A stretch of 64,000 nucleotides of DNA from Prorocentrum cordatum (lineage: Eukaryota; Sar; Dinophyceae; Prorocentrales; Prorocentraceae). Of the stretch, positions 20,432 through 32,008 are shown piece by piece. The stretch is from assembly GCA_963575745.1 (NCBI GenBank), contig CAUYUJ010020727.1:90001-154000 (forward strand). The letters run 5' to 3'. Position numbers and translations under genes: made by a program. Numbering within the stretch: the stretch's first letter is position 1; each line of letters begins with the position of its first letter. Below the pieces are notes generated by a model. That model was not told the origin of the DNA, searched no databases, and was given only the letters and a program-made list of their open reading frames with translations.

Positions 20432-22990
20432 GCGCGCTACATGCAGCCGCTGGTGCAAGACCTCCTCCTCGAAGCATTCGGCGACGGCGTGCTTGCACGA
20501 GGAGTTGACGCACGCGCAAACGAGCTGCGCAACCCAGGTTTCTGGGCAGACGCGGCGCCTCCGCCGTCGCCCCCACCGCCGGAGGCGCCCCAGGAGCCAG
20601 AGCTGCCTGGAGACCAGCACGCGAACGGCCCTGCCGCCGCGGCGGGCAGAGGCGCACCCGGAGACAGAAGCGGAAGAGGCGCCAGAGAAAGCAGACGAGG
20701 AAGAGGCGCCAGAAGAGGCCGAGGCGGCGGAGGAGGGGGAGGAGGAAGCCCGAGCAGCGGCAGCGACAGCCGGAAACACGGGCGCGGAGGAGGGAGACGC
20801 CAACGACGGCGACAGCAACTCCAGCACCGAGGAGACCGACCACGAGGCTGAACCAGCGCAGGCTCCCGCCCCGAGCAAAGGACCCACCGAAGAGTCCTGG
20901 GCAGCCCTCGGGGGCATCGACCTCCAACAAGAGCTACGGAGATTCGTGCCAACACTACAGATCGTGCCACGTTTCCTGCGCGCGGAGACCCGGATGGCGT
21001 CCACCGCGGCCCTGCGCTGCAGAGGATCAAACGAGAACACGACCAGGGCAACCAAGCAACAACCCACCAAGCATGGACACTGTTCCTCCTCGCCTCGAGG
21101 CTCCGGCTATGCAAGCCCACGGGTGCCGACGCTGAGGGCCGACAAGAGCTCTTGGAACGCGCCCAGCGGTTCCGCCAGGGCGACTGGCTGGCCCTGCTAC
21201 ACGAGGCCAGCACCACGGCCGGCGCGCGCGCGGCGCCGAGGCCAGCCGCAGAGGAGCAACAGCAGGAGAGACGCAGAGAACAGTCTTGCGCGCACGTCCG
21301 AAACGGCAGCCCGTCACGGGGGAGACAGGTCTTGACCGCGGCGGCGATTGCACCCGACAACGGGGAGACACTAGACAGGCTGCGGGGGCCGGCCCGCCGA
21401 CCGCCTACCCTGAGCCACCGACCACCCGCCAACCTAGACCGCGCAACCGACAGAGCGAGACTCGACAGGACTAAATTCCTCGCTTGCCTCCGGTCCGCCA
21501 AAAAGGGCACGGCAGCAAGCCCGTCGGGGGTCCGCGTTGAGCACCTCCAGCCGCTGCGGGGACACGAGTAGTCCAGGGACCTGCTTGGATTCGCAGCCGC
21601 TGCCCTCGCGGAGGCGCGGGTGCCCTCCCCGATGGCCCGCGGTCTAGCCCTCTGCAAGATGACGGCGCTCCAGAAACCAGACAACGGAGCACGGGGCATC
21701 GCCACCGGCGACGTTTTCCGCCGACTGGTCACCAGGGCGCTCGCTCAACAGTTCGCCGAGCAGTTCGCGACCGCAACTGCGTCCTTCCAGTTCGCCCTGG
21801 CGACGCGGGCAGGGACCGTCTGCGCCGCCGTGTTGCTGAGGTCAGTGCTGGACCACGACGACGACGCAGTGATTGTCAGCATCGATGGAGTAGGGGCTTT
21901 CGACCATGTGTCGAGGTCGGCCTTCTTCCAGGAGCTCCTTGCTCGCCCAGAGCTGGCCGGCGTAATCCCCGTCGTGAAGATGTGGTACGGGCAAGACTCC
22001 ACCTACCTCTGGCACGACGAAATGGGGGCTGTGCACGACGTGCACCAGGGAGAGGGAGTGGAGCAGGGGCACGCGCCGGCCCCAGCAGCCCTCTTCGCTC
22101 TTGCCCTTCACGGAGCGCTGGCGGGCGCCTCCAGGACCCTCGAGCAAGGAGACTTCCTAGTCGCTTTCTTGGACCACCCGGGCCAGGGCCAGAGCCGCTT
22201 TCGACACCACCACCGGAGCAATTGACTTTCACACAAACATGGACTGCCACCTTGGCAAGGGCCGGGCTTACAGCAGGGGTGGAGGCGCAGCGCTGCGCGG
22301 AATCGGCGAGCTTGGACAAGACGTCTGGAGGGGTGACAGAGCACCACCCGATTGAGGAATCAAGATCCTAGGCGCCCCCCTGGGCACACCAGAATTCGTC
22401 GCCGCACACCTGGAGAGCAGACTACAGGAAGAGAGGAGACTCCTGGACGAACTGGCGCACCTGCCCGACCTACAGTGCGCTTGGCTCCTCCTCCTCCTCT
22501 GCGCCTCCCCGCGGGCCAACCACCGGCTGCGAACTCTGCCACCAGAGGACATCGCAGAATACGCGAGAGGCCCCGACGGCGACGTGTGGGCTACCCTGCG
22601 CCGCTTCCTCGGGGAGCCCGCAATGTCGCAAGACGAAGCGCGACGGGCGCGCGCACTGGCAGCAATGCCTGGGCGACGCGAAGGACTCGGGCGCCAAAGC
22701 GCCGCGCGCACGTCCCCAGCGGCCTACTGGGGCGCTTGGGCAGACGCTCTGCACATGCTCCACCAACGGCGCCCTGTTGAAGCTGCAGCGATCAGGGACC
22801 TCCTCGACGGCACCAGGCCTGGCCGTAGGGGCAACCTTGCCATAGCCGCCGATGCTGCACAGCTGCTCGAAACCGAAGGCTTCTGGAGACCTTCCTGGAC
22901 CGACCTGCTCCAGGGGCTGCGCCCAGATGCGCCACCGCGCTCGGGGGAATGGCAGCACGGCTGGCAGTTCCACGCTTGTTCCCCAGGGGC
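20432..22990 (+). pseudogene. Truncated, frameshifted copy of RING-type retroelement
   Basis: It begins at VQDLLLEAFGDGVLARGVD, the join of RING and linker in the full copy, so it is 5'-truncated and lacks the RING finger. The acidic linker follows in another frame. Reverse transcriptase is read from 21152 in one frame (GIATGDVFRRLVTRAL, SIDGVGAFDHVSRS) with a TAG at 21569-21571. The usual QGDP is QGHAPAP and the catalytic FLDD is FLDH (about 22166), with a frameshift just after; the next frame (about 22200-22990) reads TNMDCHLGKGRAYSRGG, has a TGA near 22354, and continues to WQHGWQFHA. It stops abruptly where the CTTGG satellite begins near 22985. The copy cannot be active. Confidence 0.8.
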
Positions 22991-23548
22991 AACGTCTGAC
23001 GTTGTCGGGGGCCGTCTTGGGGGCCTTTCTGGGCCGACTTAGGGCCCTCTTGGGGCGCTTCGGGGCCGTCTTGGAGGCCATCTGGGGCGTGTTGGAGGCC
23101 TCTTGGGCCGTCTTGGGGCCTTCTTGGGGCTGTCTTGGAGGCCACTTGCGCCGTCATGGGGCCCTCTTGGGGGCCTCTTGGGCGATCTTGGGGGCCGTCT
23201 TGGGCCGTTCTGGGGCAGTCGGAATGCCGAGAAGAAGCAGATGCCCAAATGCTTAAGTATGTGACATCAGTGATTTGGGCCTCGTCGGGCCTTCCTGGAG
23301 GACCTCTTGGATGCCTCTTGGGCTGTCTTGGAGGCCTCTTGGGGGCCTCGTCGGCCGTCTTGGGCCATCTTCAGGCTATCTTAGGCCGTCTTGGGTACAT
23401 CTTTGGCCGTCTTGGAGGCATCTTGGGGCCATCTTAGCCGTCTTGGAGGCATCTTGGGGCCGTTGGGGCCGTCTTGGAGGCATATTGGCCGTCTTGGAGG
23501 CCATCTTGGGGCCGTCTGGGGCAGGAAAACCGTTGGCAACCACCTCTT

Positions 23549-23816
23549 CCGGGTGGCCGGCGGGACGGGCCGAAGCCCCAGGGTGAGTTCTTTTGGAAAA
23601 ATAAGCCGAAACCAAAACCGAGAGGGTCCAGCACGCCAGGCGCCCCTGCGATGAATCGACAGGGGGCGGCGGATCGAAGACGCCTGCGGCGAATCACCGC
23701 CGCCCCCTGCCTTTGTGGAAGCGTCTATGTGGCCGAACGTTGAGGCCAGACCTGCCAAGCCATCGGACCATGTGTTCCCCGAATCGGTTTGGAAAGCCTT
23801 CGGGGAACACGTGGGC
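23549..23816 (+). repeat. ~270-bp foldback element, copy 1
   Basis: Begins GGGTGGCCGGCGGGACGGGC and ends TTCGGGGAACACGTGGGC. It contains two internal inverted repeats: CAGGGGGCGGCGG...CCGCCGCCCCCTG (about 23652-23703) and GTTCCCCGAA...TTCGGGGAAC (about 23775-23810). No coding capacity. Copies also at 25028 and 26534 (plus), and rearranged copies at 29158, 30137 and 31098. The structure is that of a non-autonomous foldback or MITE-like unit. Confidence 0.75.
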
Positions 23817-25027
23817 CTCTTGAAGGTCATCTTGGTCGTCTGGAGGCCATTTTAACCCTTTCGGGCCTTCTTGGAGGACGTCTTGAAGCGCTCTTGGGCC
23901 GTCTTGGAGGCCATCTTGAGCGTTTTGGATGCCTCTTGGGCTGTCTCGGGGGCCTCTTGTGGCCGTCTTGGGCGATCTTTGGGGGCACTTGGGCCGTCTC
24001 GGGCCGTCGGAAGGCCGGAAAAAAAGCAAATACCACAATCCTTAACACTCATGGGAAATCAATGATTTTGTTTTTTTTCGGGCCTTCCTGGAGGCCCTCT
24101 TGGAGGCCTCTTGGGCCGTCTTGGGCCATCTTAGGGTCTTCTTCGGCCGTCTTGGTGGGCTCCTGGCCCGTCTGACGCCGTCGGAAGACGTTTGGGTGGT
24201 CTCTTTTGGCCGACTTGGGGCCCTCTTGGAATGCTCCAGGGCCGTCTTGGAGGCCATCTTGGGCGTCTTAAAGGCCTCCTGGGCTGTCTTTGGGGCCTCT
24301 TGGGGCCGTCTTGGAGGGCCTCTTGGGGTTCTGGGGCCATCTTGGAGGCTTCTTGGGCGATCTTTGGGCGATCTTTGGGGGCTCTTGGATGGAGGCCTCT
24401 TGGAGGCCTCTTGGGCCGTCTTGGGTCAGCTTCGAGCCAACTTCGGCCATCTTGGTGGGTTCCTGGCACGTCTGACACCGTCGGGAGTCGTCTCGGGGGC
24501 CTCTCTGGGCCGACTTGGGGCGCTTCGGGGCCGTCTTAGAGGCCATCTTGGGCGTCTTGGAGGCCTCTTGGCCCGTCTCTTGCGGCCCTCTTGGGGCCGT
24601 CTTGAGAGCCTCTTGCCGTCATGGGGCCATCTTGGAGGCCTCTTGGGCGATCTTGGGGCGACCTCAGGGCCTCTTGGGCCGTCCTGGGCCGTCGGAAAGC
24701 CGAGAAGAAGCAAACGCCCAAATCTATCAAAAACCAAAGGAAAATCAATGATTTTGGCCTCGTCGGGCCTTCCTGGAGGACCTCTTGGAGGCCTCTTGGG
24801 CCGTGTTGGAGGCCTCTTGCGGGCCCTTTGGGCCGTCTGAGACCATATTGAGGCCATCTTGAGCCGTCTTGGGTGCATCTTGGAGCCATCTGAGCCGTCT
24901 TGGAGGCCATCTAGGCTGTCTTGGAGGCCCTCTTGGAGGCCATCCTGGGCCATCTTGGCAATTGTTTGAGGATGTCCCTAGCGAAACGGCCGTTTTTGGG
25001 GCTTTGCAGACACCTCTGGGCAAGCGT

Positions 25028-25297
25028 CCCGGGACCCCGGCGGGACGCGCCGGAGCCCACGGGGGAGTTCTTTTGGAAAAAGAACCAAAACCAAAACCGA
25101 GAGTGTTTAGCACGCCAGGCATCCTTGCGATGAATCGACAGGGGGCGGCGGATCGAACACGCCTGTGGCGAATCACCGCCGCCCCTTGCCTTTTTGGAAA
25201 CGCCTATGTGGCCGAACGTTGAGGCCAGAGGCCTGCCAAGCTATGTGACCATGTGTTCTCCGAACGGGTTTGGGAAGCGTTCGGGGAACACGGTGGG
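25028..25297 (+). repeat. ~270-bp foldback element, copy 2
   Basis: Same order of segments as copy 1, from CGGGACCCCGGCGGGACG to GTTCGGGGAACACGGTGGGC, with both internal inverted repeats kept. Confidence 0.75.
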
Positions 25298-26533
25298 CGA
25301 GGCTGGGCCGACTTGGGCCTTTCTTGGGGTGCTCCAGGGCCGTCTTGGAGGCCATCTTGAGCGTCTCGGAGGCCTCTTGGGCCGTATTGGGGCCTCTTGG
25401 GCCGTTTTGGGACTATACTGGAGACTTCTTGGGCGATCTTTGGGGGCTCTTGGGTTATCTCGGGCCGTCGGAAGGCAGAAAAGAAGCAAATGTCAAAATC
25501 CTTAGCAAACCCGCGGAACATCAGTGTTTTTGGCCTTTTCGGGCCTTCCTGGAGGCCCTCTTGGAGTCCTCTTGGGCCGTCTTGGGCCATCTTGGGACCA
25601 TCTTCGGCTGTCTTGGTGGGCTCCTGGCCCGTCTGATGCCGTCGGAAGCCGTTTGGAGGGCCTGTCTGGGCGGACTTGGGGCCCTCTTGGAATGCTCCAG
25701 GGCCGTCTTGGGCGTCTTACAAGCCTCCTGGGCAGTCTTGGGGGCCTCTTGGGCCGTCTTGGGGGCCTCTTGGGCCGTTCGAGGCTTCTTGGGCGATCTT
25801 TGGGCGATCTTTGGGGGCTCTTGGGCCGTCTCAGGCAGTCGGAAGGCCGAAAAGAAGGAAATGTCAAAATCCTTTTGAAAACCTACGGAACCTTAGTGTT
25901 TTTTTGGCCTTCTCGGGCCTTCCTGGAGGCCCTCTTGGAGGCCTCGCGGGCCGTCTTGGGTCAGCTTCGAGCCAACTTCGGCCATCTTGGTGGGTTCCTG
26001 GCACGTCTGACACCGTCGGGAGTCGTCTCGGGGGCCTCTCTGGGCCGACTTGGGGCGCTTCGGGGCCGTCTTAGAGGCCATCTTGGGCGTCTTGGAGGCC
26101 TCTTGGCCCGTCTCTTGCGGCCCTCTTGGGGCCGTCTTGAGAGCCTTTTGGGCCGTCATGGGGCCATCTTGAAGGCATCTTGGGCGATCTTGCAGCGACC
26201 TTTGGGCCCTCTTGGGCCGTCTTGGGCCGTCGGAAAGCCGAAAAGGCGCAAATGCCAAAATCCTTCAAACACCGATGGAAAATCCATGATTTTGGCCTCT
26301 TCGGGCCTTCCTGGGGGACCTCTTGGAGGCCTCTTGGGCCGTCTTGGAAGCCTCTTGGAAGCCTCTTGGGCCGTTGTGGGCTATCTTGAGGCCATCTTAG
26401 GCCGTCTTTGGTGCATCTGGGGCCATCTTGGAGGCATCTTGGGGCCGTCTTAGCCGTCTTGGAGGCCATCTTAGGCCATCTTGGAGCCGTCTGGAACGGA
26501 ACGACCCTTTGCAACCACCTCTGAAAGATCCTT

Positions 26534-26799
26534 CCGGGTGGCCGGCGGGACGGGCCGAACCCCAGGGGGAGTTCTTCTGGAAAAAGAACCCAAACCACAA
26601 CTTATATAATTTGGCACGCCAGGCACCCCTTTGCTAAAGCAAAAGGGGGCGGCGGATCGAAGACGCCTACGGCGAATCACCGCCGCCCCCTGCCTTTGTG
26701 GAAGCGTCTATGTGGCCGAACGTTGAGGCCAGACCTGCCAAGCCATCGGACCATGTGTTCCCCGAATCGGTTTGGAAAGCCTTCGGGGAACACGTGGGC
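26534..26799 (+). repeat. ~270-bp foldback element, copy 3
   Basis: Same as copy 1 except that CCTTTGCTAAAGCAAAAGGG replaces the CCTGCGATGAATCGACAGGG segment, itself a small hairpin. Such a swap of one loop segment for another is also seen in the copy at 31098. Confidence 0.75.
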
Positions 26800-27350
26800 A
26801 TCTTGAAGGTCATCTTGGCCGTCTTGGAGGCCTCTTGGGCGATCTTTCGGCGATCTTTGGGGCTCTTGGGCCGTCTCGGGCCGTCGGAAGGCCGAAAAGA
26901 AGGACATGTCAAATCTGTTGAACACCTTTAGAACATCAACATTTTTGGCCTCTTCTGGCCTTCCTGTAGGCCCTCTTGGGGGCCTCTTGGGCCCTTTTGG
27001 GCCAGCTTCGAGCCAACTTCGGCCATCTTGGTGGGTTCCTGGCACGTCTGACGCCGTCGGGAGCCGTCTTGGGGGCCTTTCTGGGCCAACGGGGGACCCT
27101 CTTGGGGCGCTTCGGGGCCGTCTTGGAGGCCATCTTGGGCGTCTTGGAGGCCATCTTGGGCGTGTTGGAGGCCTCTTGGGCCGTCTTGGGGCCCTCTTGG
27201 GGCCATCTTGGAGGCCACTTGGGCCGTCATGGGGCCCTCTTGGGGGCCTCTTGGGCGATCTTGGGGGCCTCTTGGGCCGTCTGGAGCCGTCGGAATGCCG
27301 AGAATAAGCAAATGCCAGAATCCTTCAAAAACCTGAGGAAACTTATCCTG

Positions 27351-27465
27351 GCAAAGTAACCTAACAGCGATGTGTAGGAGCATATCGGGGAGCATTCCCC
27401 TTAATATTCAGATGATAATCCTGTTGTAGAATTCTGTTGTTCTCGCAGTCGTAGTCGCATTCGCG
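27351..27465. other. Short non-repeat spacer
   Basis: About 115 bp of lower-GC sequence between the CTTGG array and the hexamer array, with no gene or motif recognised. Confidence 0.5.
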
Positions 27466-28432
27466 ATGGCAGTCGCAGTGGCAACGGCAGTCGCAGTCAC
27501 AGCCTCAGCCTCAGCCTCAGCCTCAGCCTGCCTCAGCCTCAGCCTCAGCCTGTCTGCCTTCAGCCTCGCCTCAGCCTCAGCCTGCCTCAGCCTTACCCTG
27601 CCTCAGCCTTACCCTGCCTCAGCCTCAGCCTCAGCCTCAGCCTGCCTCAGCCTCAGCCTGCCTCAGCCTCAGCCTCAGCCTGCCTCTGCCTCAGCCTCAG
27701 CCTGCTTCAGCCTCAGCCTCAGTCTGCCTTCAGCCTCGGCCTCAGCCTCAGCCTGCCTCAGCCTCAGCCTGCATCAGCCTCAGCCTCAGCCTCAGCCTGC
27801 CTCAGCATCAGCCTGCCTCAGCCTCAGCCTCAGCCTGCCTCAGCCTCAGCCTCAGCCTCAGCCTGCTTCAGCCTCAGCCTCAGTCTGCCTTCAGCCTCGG
27901 CCTCAGCCTCAGCCTGCCTCAGCCTCAGCCTGCCTCAGCCTCAGCCAGCCTCAGCCTGCCTCAGCCAGCCTCAGCCTCAGCCTGCAGCCTCAGCCTGCTT
28001 CAGCCTCAGCCTCAGCCTCAGCCTCAGCCTGCAGCCTCAGCCTGCCTCAGCCTCAGCCTGCATCAGCCTCAGCCTCAGCCTCAGCCTCAGCATCAGCCTC
28101 AGCCTCAGCCTCAGCCTCAGCCTGCCTCAGCCTCAGCCTCAGCCTCAGCTCAGCCTCAGCCTGCTTCAGCCCTGCTCAGCCTCAGCCTCAGTCTGCCTTC
28201 GGCTTCGGCCTCATCCTCAGCTTGCCTCAGCCTCAGCCTGCATCAGCCTCAGCCTCGGCCTCAGCCTGCCTCAGCATCAGCCTGCCTCAGCCTCAGCCTC
28301 AGCCTTCCTCAGCCTCAGCCTCAGCCTGCCTCAGCCTCAGCCTCAGTCTGCCTTCAGCCTCGGCCTCAGCCTCAGCTTGCCTCAGCCTCAGCCTGCCTCA
28401 GCCTCGGCATCAGCCTGCCTCAGCATTCAAAA
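27466..28432. repeat. CAGCCT hexamer array
   Basis: About 960 bp of near-perfect CAGCCT repeats, broken by CTGC and ATC variants, giving higher-order blocks such as CAGCCTGCCTCAGCCTCAGC. The 323-codon open frame across it is Ser/Ala/Leu/Pro repeat and not a gene. Confidence 0.95.
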
Positions 28433-28442
28433 TGTGACCCGG

Positions 28443-28783
28443 GAATGGAGTTCTGGGAACTCGAAGAACACGAAGTGGCCTACAGTTGGCTCCGGGCATT
28501 TAAAATCATGCCCAGGAATGGAGTTCTAGGAACTCGAAGACCACGAAGTGGCTCACAGTTGGCTCCGGGCATTTACAATGTGGCCCGGGAATGGAGTTCT
28601 GGGAACTCGAAGAGCACGAAGTGGCCTACAGTTGGCTCCGGGCATTCAAAATGTGGCCCGGGAATGGAGTTCTGGCAACTCGAAGAGCACGAAGTGGCCT
28701 ACAGTTGGCTCCGGGCATTCAGAATGTGGCCCGGAAATGGAGTTCTGGGACCTCGAAGACCACGAAATGTGTAATTGCTGGTT
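28443..28783. repeat. 73-bp tandem repeat, about 4.5 copies
   Basis: ATGGAGTTCTGGGAACTCGA or its variant recurs at 28445, 28518, 28591, 28664 and 28737, an exact 73-bp period. Copies differ by a few bases. It directly abuts the CAGCCT array. Confidence 0.95.
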
Positions 28784-28879
28784 TAAAAAAAGTTCCCGGC
28801 ACCCTCCCCCGGATCCTGCCCAGACCCCCCTGGGGCGTCAGGATGCTTTCTTTTGATTTTACAAGAAACCTATCAGTCT

Positions 28880-29207
28880 TCGCTGTTAGGTAATAAGTGA
28901 TTTTGGCTTCGTCGGGCCCTCCTGCAAAACCTTTCGACGGGCTCTTGGGCTGTCCTTGAGGCCTCTTAGGGGCCTCTGGGGCCGTCTTGGGCCATCTTGA
29001 GGCTATCTTAGGCCGTCATGGGTGCATCTTGGGCCGTCTTGGAGGCATCTTAAAGCCATCTCAGCCGTCTTGGAGGCCATCCTGGCCGTCTTGGAGGCAT
29101 CTTGGAGGCCATCTTGGAGCCGTCTTCGGCAGGAAAGTAGAGAATTGAGCACCCCGGCAATCCTCCCGGGACCCCGGCGGGACGGGCCGAAACCCATTGG
29201 GAGAGTC
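28880..29207 (+). repeat. CTTGG satellite, plus-oriented, second block
   Basis: Resumes the same satellite after the hexamer and 73-bp arrays. It ends inside a partial foldback element (from about 29158, CGGGACCCCGGCGGGACGGG) where orientation switches. Confidence 0.8.
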
Positions 29208-30256
29208 CGCCGCCCCTTGTCGATTCATCGCAGGGGTGCCTGGCGTGCTAATTTTTTTTTGGTTCTTCTCCAAAAGAACTCCCCCAGTGGGTTTCGGCCC
29301 GTCCCGCCGGGGTCCTGGGATTTTTCCCACGGACCTCAATTCCTTACTTTTCTGCCCAAGACGGCTCCAAGATGGCTTCCAAGATGGCCAAGATGGCCCA
29401 AGATGGCCTCCAAGATGGTCCAAGATGGCCTCCAAGTCCGCCCAAGATGGTCCAAGGTGGCCTCCAAGACGGCCCAAGAGAGTCCAAGACGGCCCAAGAC
29501 GGCCCAAGAGGCCCCCCAGAGGCCTCCCAGACGGCCCAAGAGGCCTCCAAGAGGTCCTCCAGGAGGGCCCGAAGAGGCCAAAATCATTGATTTTCCTTCG
29601 GTTTTTGAAGGATTTTGGAATTTGCTTCTTCTCGGCATTCCGACGGCTTGAGACGGCCCAAGAGGCCCCCAATATCGCCCAAAAGGCACCCAAGAGGGCC
29701 CCATGACGGCCCAAGTGGCCTCCAAGACGGCCCCAAGAGGGCCCCAAGACGGCCCAAGAGGCCTCCAACACGCCCAAGATGGCTTCCAAGACGCCCAAGA
29801 TGGCTTCCAAGACGGCCCCGAAGAGCCCCAAGAAGGTCCCCCGTTGGCCCAGAAAAGGCCCCCGAGACGGCCCCCGACGGCGTCAGACGTGCCAGGAACC
29901 CACCAAGATGGCTGAAGTTGGCCCGAAGCTGGCCCAAGCGGGCCCAAGAGGCCCCCAAGAGGGCCTCCAGGAAGGCCAGAAGAGGACACAAACATAATTT
30001 TTCCGTAGGTTTTTGGCGGTTTTTGACATTTTCTTCTTTTCGGCTTTCCGACGGTCGGAGACGGCCCAAGAGCCCCCAAAGATCGCCGAAAGTTCGCCCA
30101 AGAGGCCTCCAAGACGGCCAAGATGACCTTCAAGATGCCCACGTGTTCGATTCGGGGAACACGTGGTCCGATGGCTTGGCAGGTCTGGCCTCAACGTTCG
30201 GCCACGTAGGCGCTTCCACAAAGGTAGGGGGCGGCGGTGATTCGCCGTGGGCGTCT
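29208..30256 (-). repeat. Inverted CTTGG satellite segment
   Basis: The same satellite read on the opposite strand (GGCCTCCAAGACGGCC). It contains inverted marker segments near 29580-29640 and 29990-30060. The segment 29600-30250 is collinear, in reverse, with 26700-27310. Both ends fall inside copies of the foldback element: sequence switches from plus to minus at about 29207 and back at about 30256-30270. Confidence 0.85.
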
Positions 30257-31666
30257 TCGATTCTTTGGGAACAAAGAAACAAAACCAAAACCTAGAGGGT
30301 TCAGCACGCCAGGCACCCCTGCGATGACTTGACAGGGGGCGGCGGATCGAAGACGCCGCCCCCTGTCAATTGAAGGCCGAAAAGAAGGAAATGTCAAAAT
30401 CTGTCGAAAACCTTTGGGAAATCAATGTTTTTGGCCTCTTATGGCCTTCCTGGAGGCCCTTCTTGGGGGCCTCTTTGGCCCTTTTGGGCCAGCTTCGAGC
30501 CAACTTCGGCCATGGGTTCCTGGCACGTCTGACGCCGTCGGGAGCCGTCTTGGGGGCCTTTCTGGGCCAACGGGGTGCCCTCTTGGGGCGCTTGGGGGCC
30601 GTCTTGGAGGCCATCTTGGGCGTCTTGGAGGCCATCTGAGGCGTGTTGGAGGCCTCTTGGGCCGTCTTGGGGCCCTCTTGGGGCCAGCTTGGAGGCCACT
30701 TGGGCCGTCATGGGGCCCTCTTGGGGGCCTTTTTGGGCGATCTTGGGGGCCGCTTGGGCCGCCTGGAGCCGTCGGAATGCCGAGAAGAAGCAAATTCCAA
30801 AATCTTTCAAAAACCAAAGGAAAATCAATGATTTTGGCCTCTTCGGGCCCTCCTGGAGGACCTCTTGGAGGCCTCTTGGGCCGTCTGGGAGGCCTCTGGG
30901 GGGCCTCTTGGCTCGTCTGGGGCCTTCTTGGACTCTCTTGGGCCGTCTTGGAGGCCGCCTTTGACCATCCTGGGCGGACTTGGAGGCCATCTTGGACCAT
31001 CTTGGAGGCCATCTTGGGCCATCTTGGCCATCTTGGAGACCACCTTGGAGCCGTCTTGGGCAGAACATTGGGGAAGTGAGGTCCGTGGAAAAAATCCCAG
31101 GACCCCGGCGGGACAGGCCGAAACCCACTGGGAGCGTTCTTTAGGAAAAGAACCAAAACCAAAACCGATAGGGTTTGGCACGCCGGGCACCCCTTTGCTG
31201 AAGCAAAACGGGGCGGCGGATCTAGTGGCCCTCGGCCTCTCGGGGGCCTGCCCGAGTCAGTCTGGATGCCTCTAGGGGGCTGTTTTAGGGACTCTTGGGG
31301 CCTTTTTTGGGCCTCTAGAGGGTCTCTTGGGGACCTCTTGGGGCCCCTTGGGGGCCTTCGTGGGCCAGCTAGAACTTTCGGTTCGTGGTCCCTTTCTTGG
31401 GCCCCTCTCAGGGCCCTCTTGGGGCCCCCTTAGCCTGTCTTAAGGCCTCCTTGGGCCGTCTTGGGACCCTCTTGGGCCGTCTTGGGGCGTTCTTCTTGAG
31501 GGCCTCTTGGGCTGTCATGTGGCGGCCTTGGTGGCCTCTTGGGCCGTCTTCGAGCGTCGGATGCCAGAAAAGGTGAGACAACAAACATCAGTCCAACGCA
31601 ATTTTTTGACAATCGACGGTTTTGGCTTCTTGGGGCCTTCTTGGGAGGCCTCTTCGAAGCCTCTTG
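30257..31666 (+). repeat. CTTGG satellite, plus-oriented, third block
   Basis: Starts with the right part of a foldback element (AACCAAAACC...CAGGGGGCGGCGG) and continues as satellite with markers near 30370, 30770 and 31555. A truncated foldback element lies at about 31098-31222. The array runs up to the first base of the Copia terminal repeat. Confidence 0.85.
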
Positions 31667-31926
31667 GACTCTAAAGCGAGCTGAGGGGCGGAAGGAGTGG
31701 AAGCGAGCGTGCGGCCGAGGCCGCGTCGGCTCAAGCGGCCGGCCGCCCAAATATGACTGTGCCTCATTGCGAGGCACACAATCGCTATCGAGACCAAAAG
31801 GATTTTCCTTTTGCTTGAGATGGCATCCCCTCTCATACTGGGACTATCATTACTAGGGTACACTAGAGTTGGAGCTTGGCTTCGCCTGAGGCGAAGCTGT
31901 TGGCTGGGCCTTCCAGCCCCCTTCAA
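31667..31926 (+). repeat. 5' long terminal repeat
   Basis: Begins GACTCTAAAGCGAGCT and ends AGCCCCCTTCAA. About 24 mismatches to the 3' copy over 260 bp by hand count. It lacks the usual TG...CA ends. It contains a perfect hairpin, GCTTCGCC-TGA-GGCGAAGC (31879-31897), conserved in the other copy. Confidence 0.85.
31879..31897. promoter_or_regulatory. LTR hairpin, 8-bp stem
   Basis: Perfect 8-bp stem with a TGA loop near the end of the terminal repeat; the identical hairpin is at 54856-54874 despite ~9% divergence between the repeats. It may serve RNA 3' end formation or strand transfer; role inferred. Confidence 0.6.
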
Positions 31927-31929
31927 GCT

Positions 31930-31941
31930 TGGTAGCGGAGC
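31930..31941 (+). promoter_or_regulatory. Candidate primer-binding site
   Basis: TGGTAGCGGAGC begins 3 bp after the left terminal repeat. It starts with TGG, complementary to the CCA end of a tRNA, at the place where LTR elements prime minus-strand synthesis. Similar to initiator-Met primer sites of other Copia elements; the tRNA was not identified. Confidence 0.6.
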
Positions 31942-32008
31942 TGGCCTATGGTGGTCAGCTCTAGCTCTACTCCTCACCGTCCACGGCACTATCTGGTGGA
32001 CTACAGAT

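Larger units (their letters stand above)
22985..27350 (+). repeat. CTTGG-type GC-rich satellite, plus-oriented
   Basis: Dense short repeats of the type GGCCGTCTTGGAGGCCTCTT with variants. A longer unit is visible: each includes GTCGGAAGGCCGAAAAGAAG followed by an AT-rich segment ending ATCAATGATTTTGGCCTC and then TTCCTGGAGGCCCTCTTGG. That marker occurs near 23229, 24005, 24695, 25465, 25838, 26228, 26882 and 27288, spacing about 370-780 bp. Open frames read as Leu/Gly/Trp repeats and are not genes. The array cuts off the retroelement copy on its left. Confidence 0.9.

Noticed and set aside
27466-28437. 323-codon frame of Ser/Ala/Leu/Pro
   Set aside because: It is the CAGCCT hexamer array; the hexamer has no stop in that frame.
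22985-31600. Numerous 60-320-codon frames in the CTTGG satellite
   Set aside because: Low-complexity Gly/Leu/Trp or Arg/Pro repeats open in all frames by composition.
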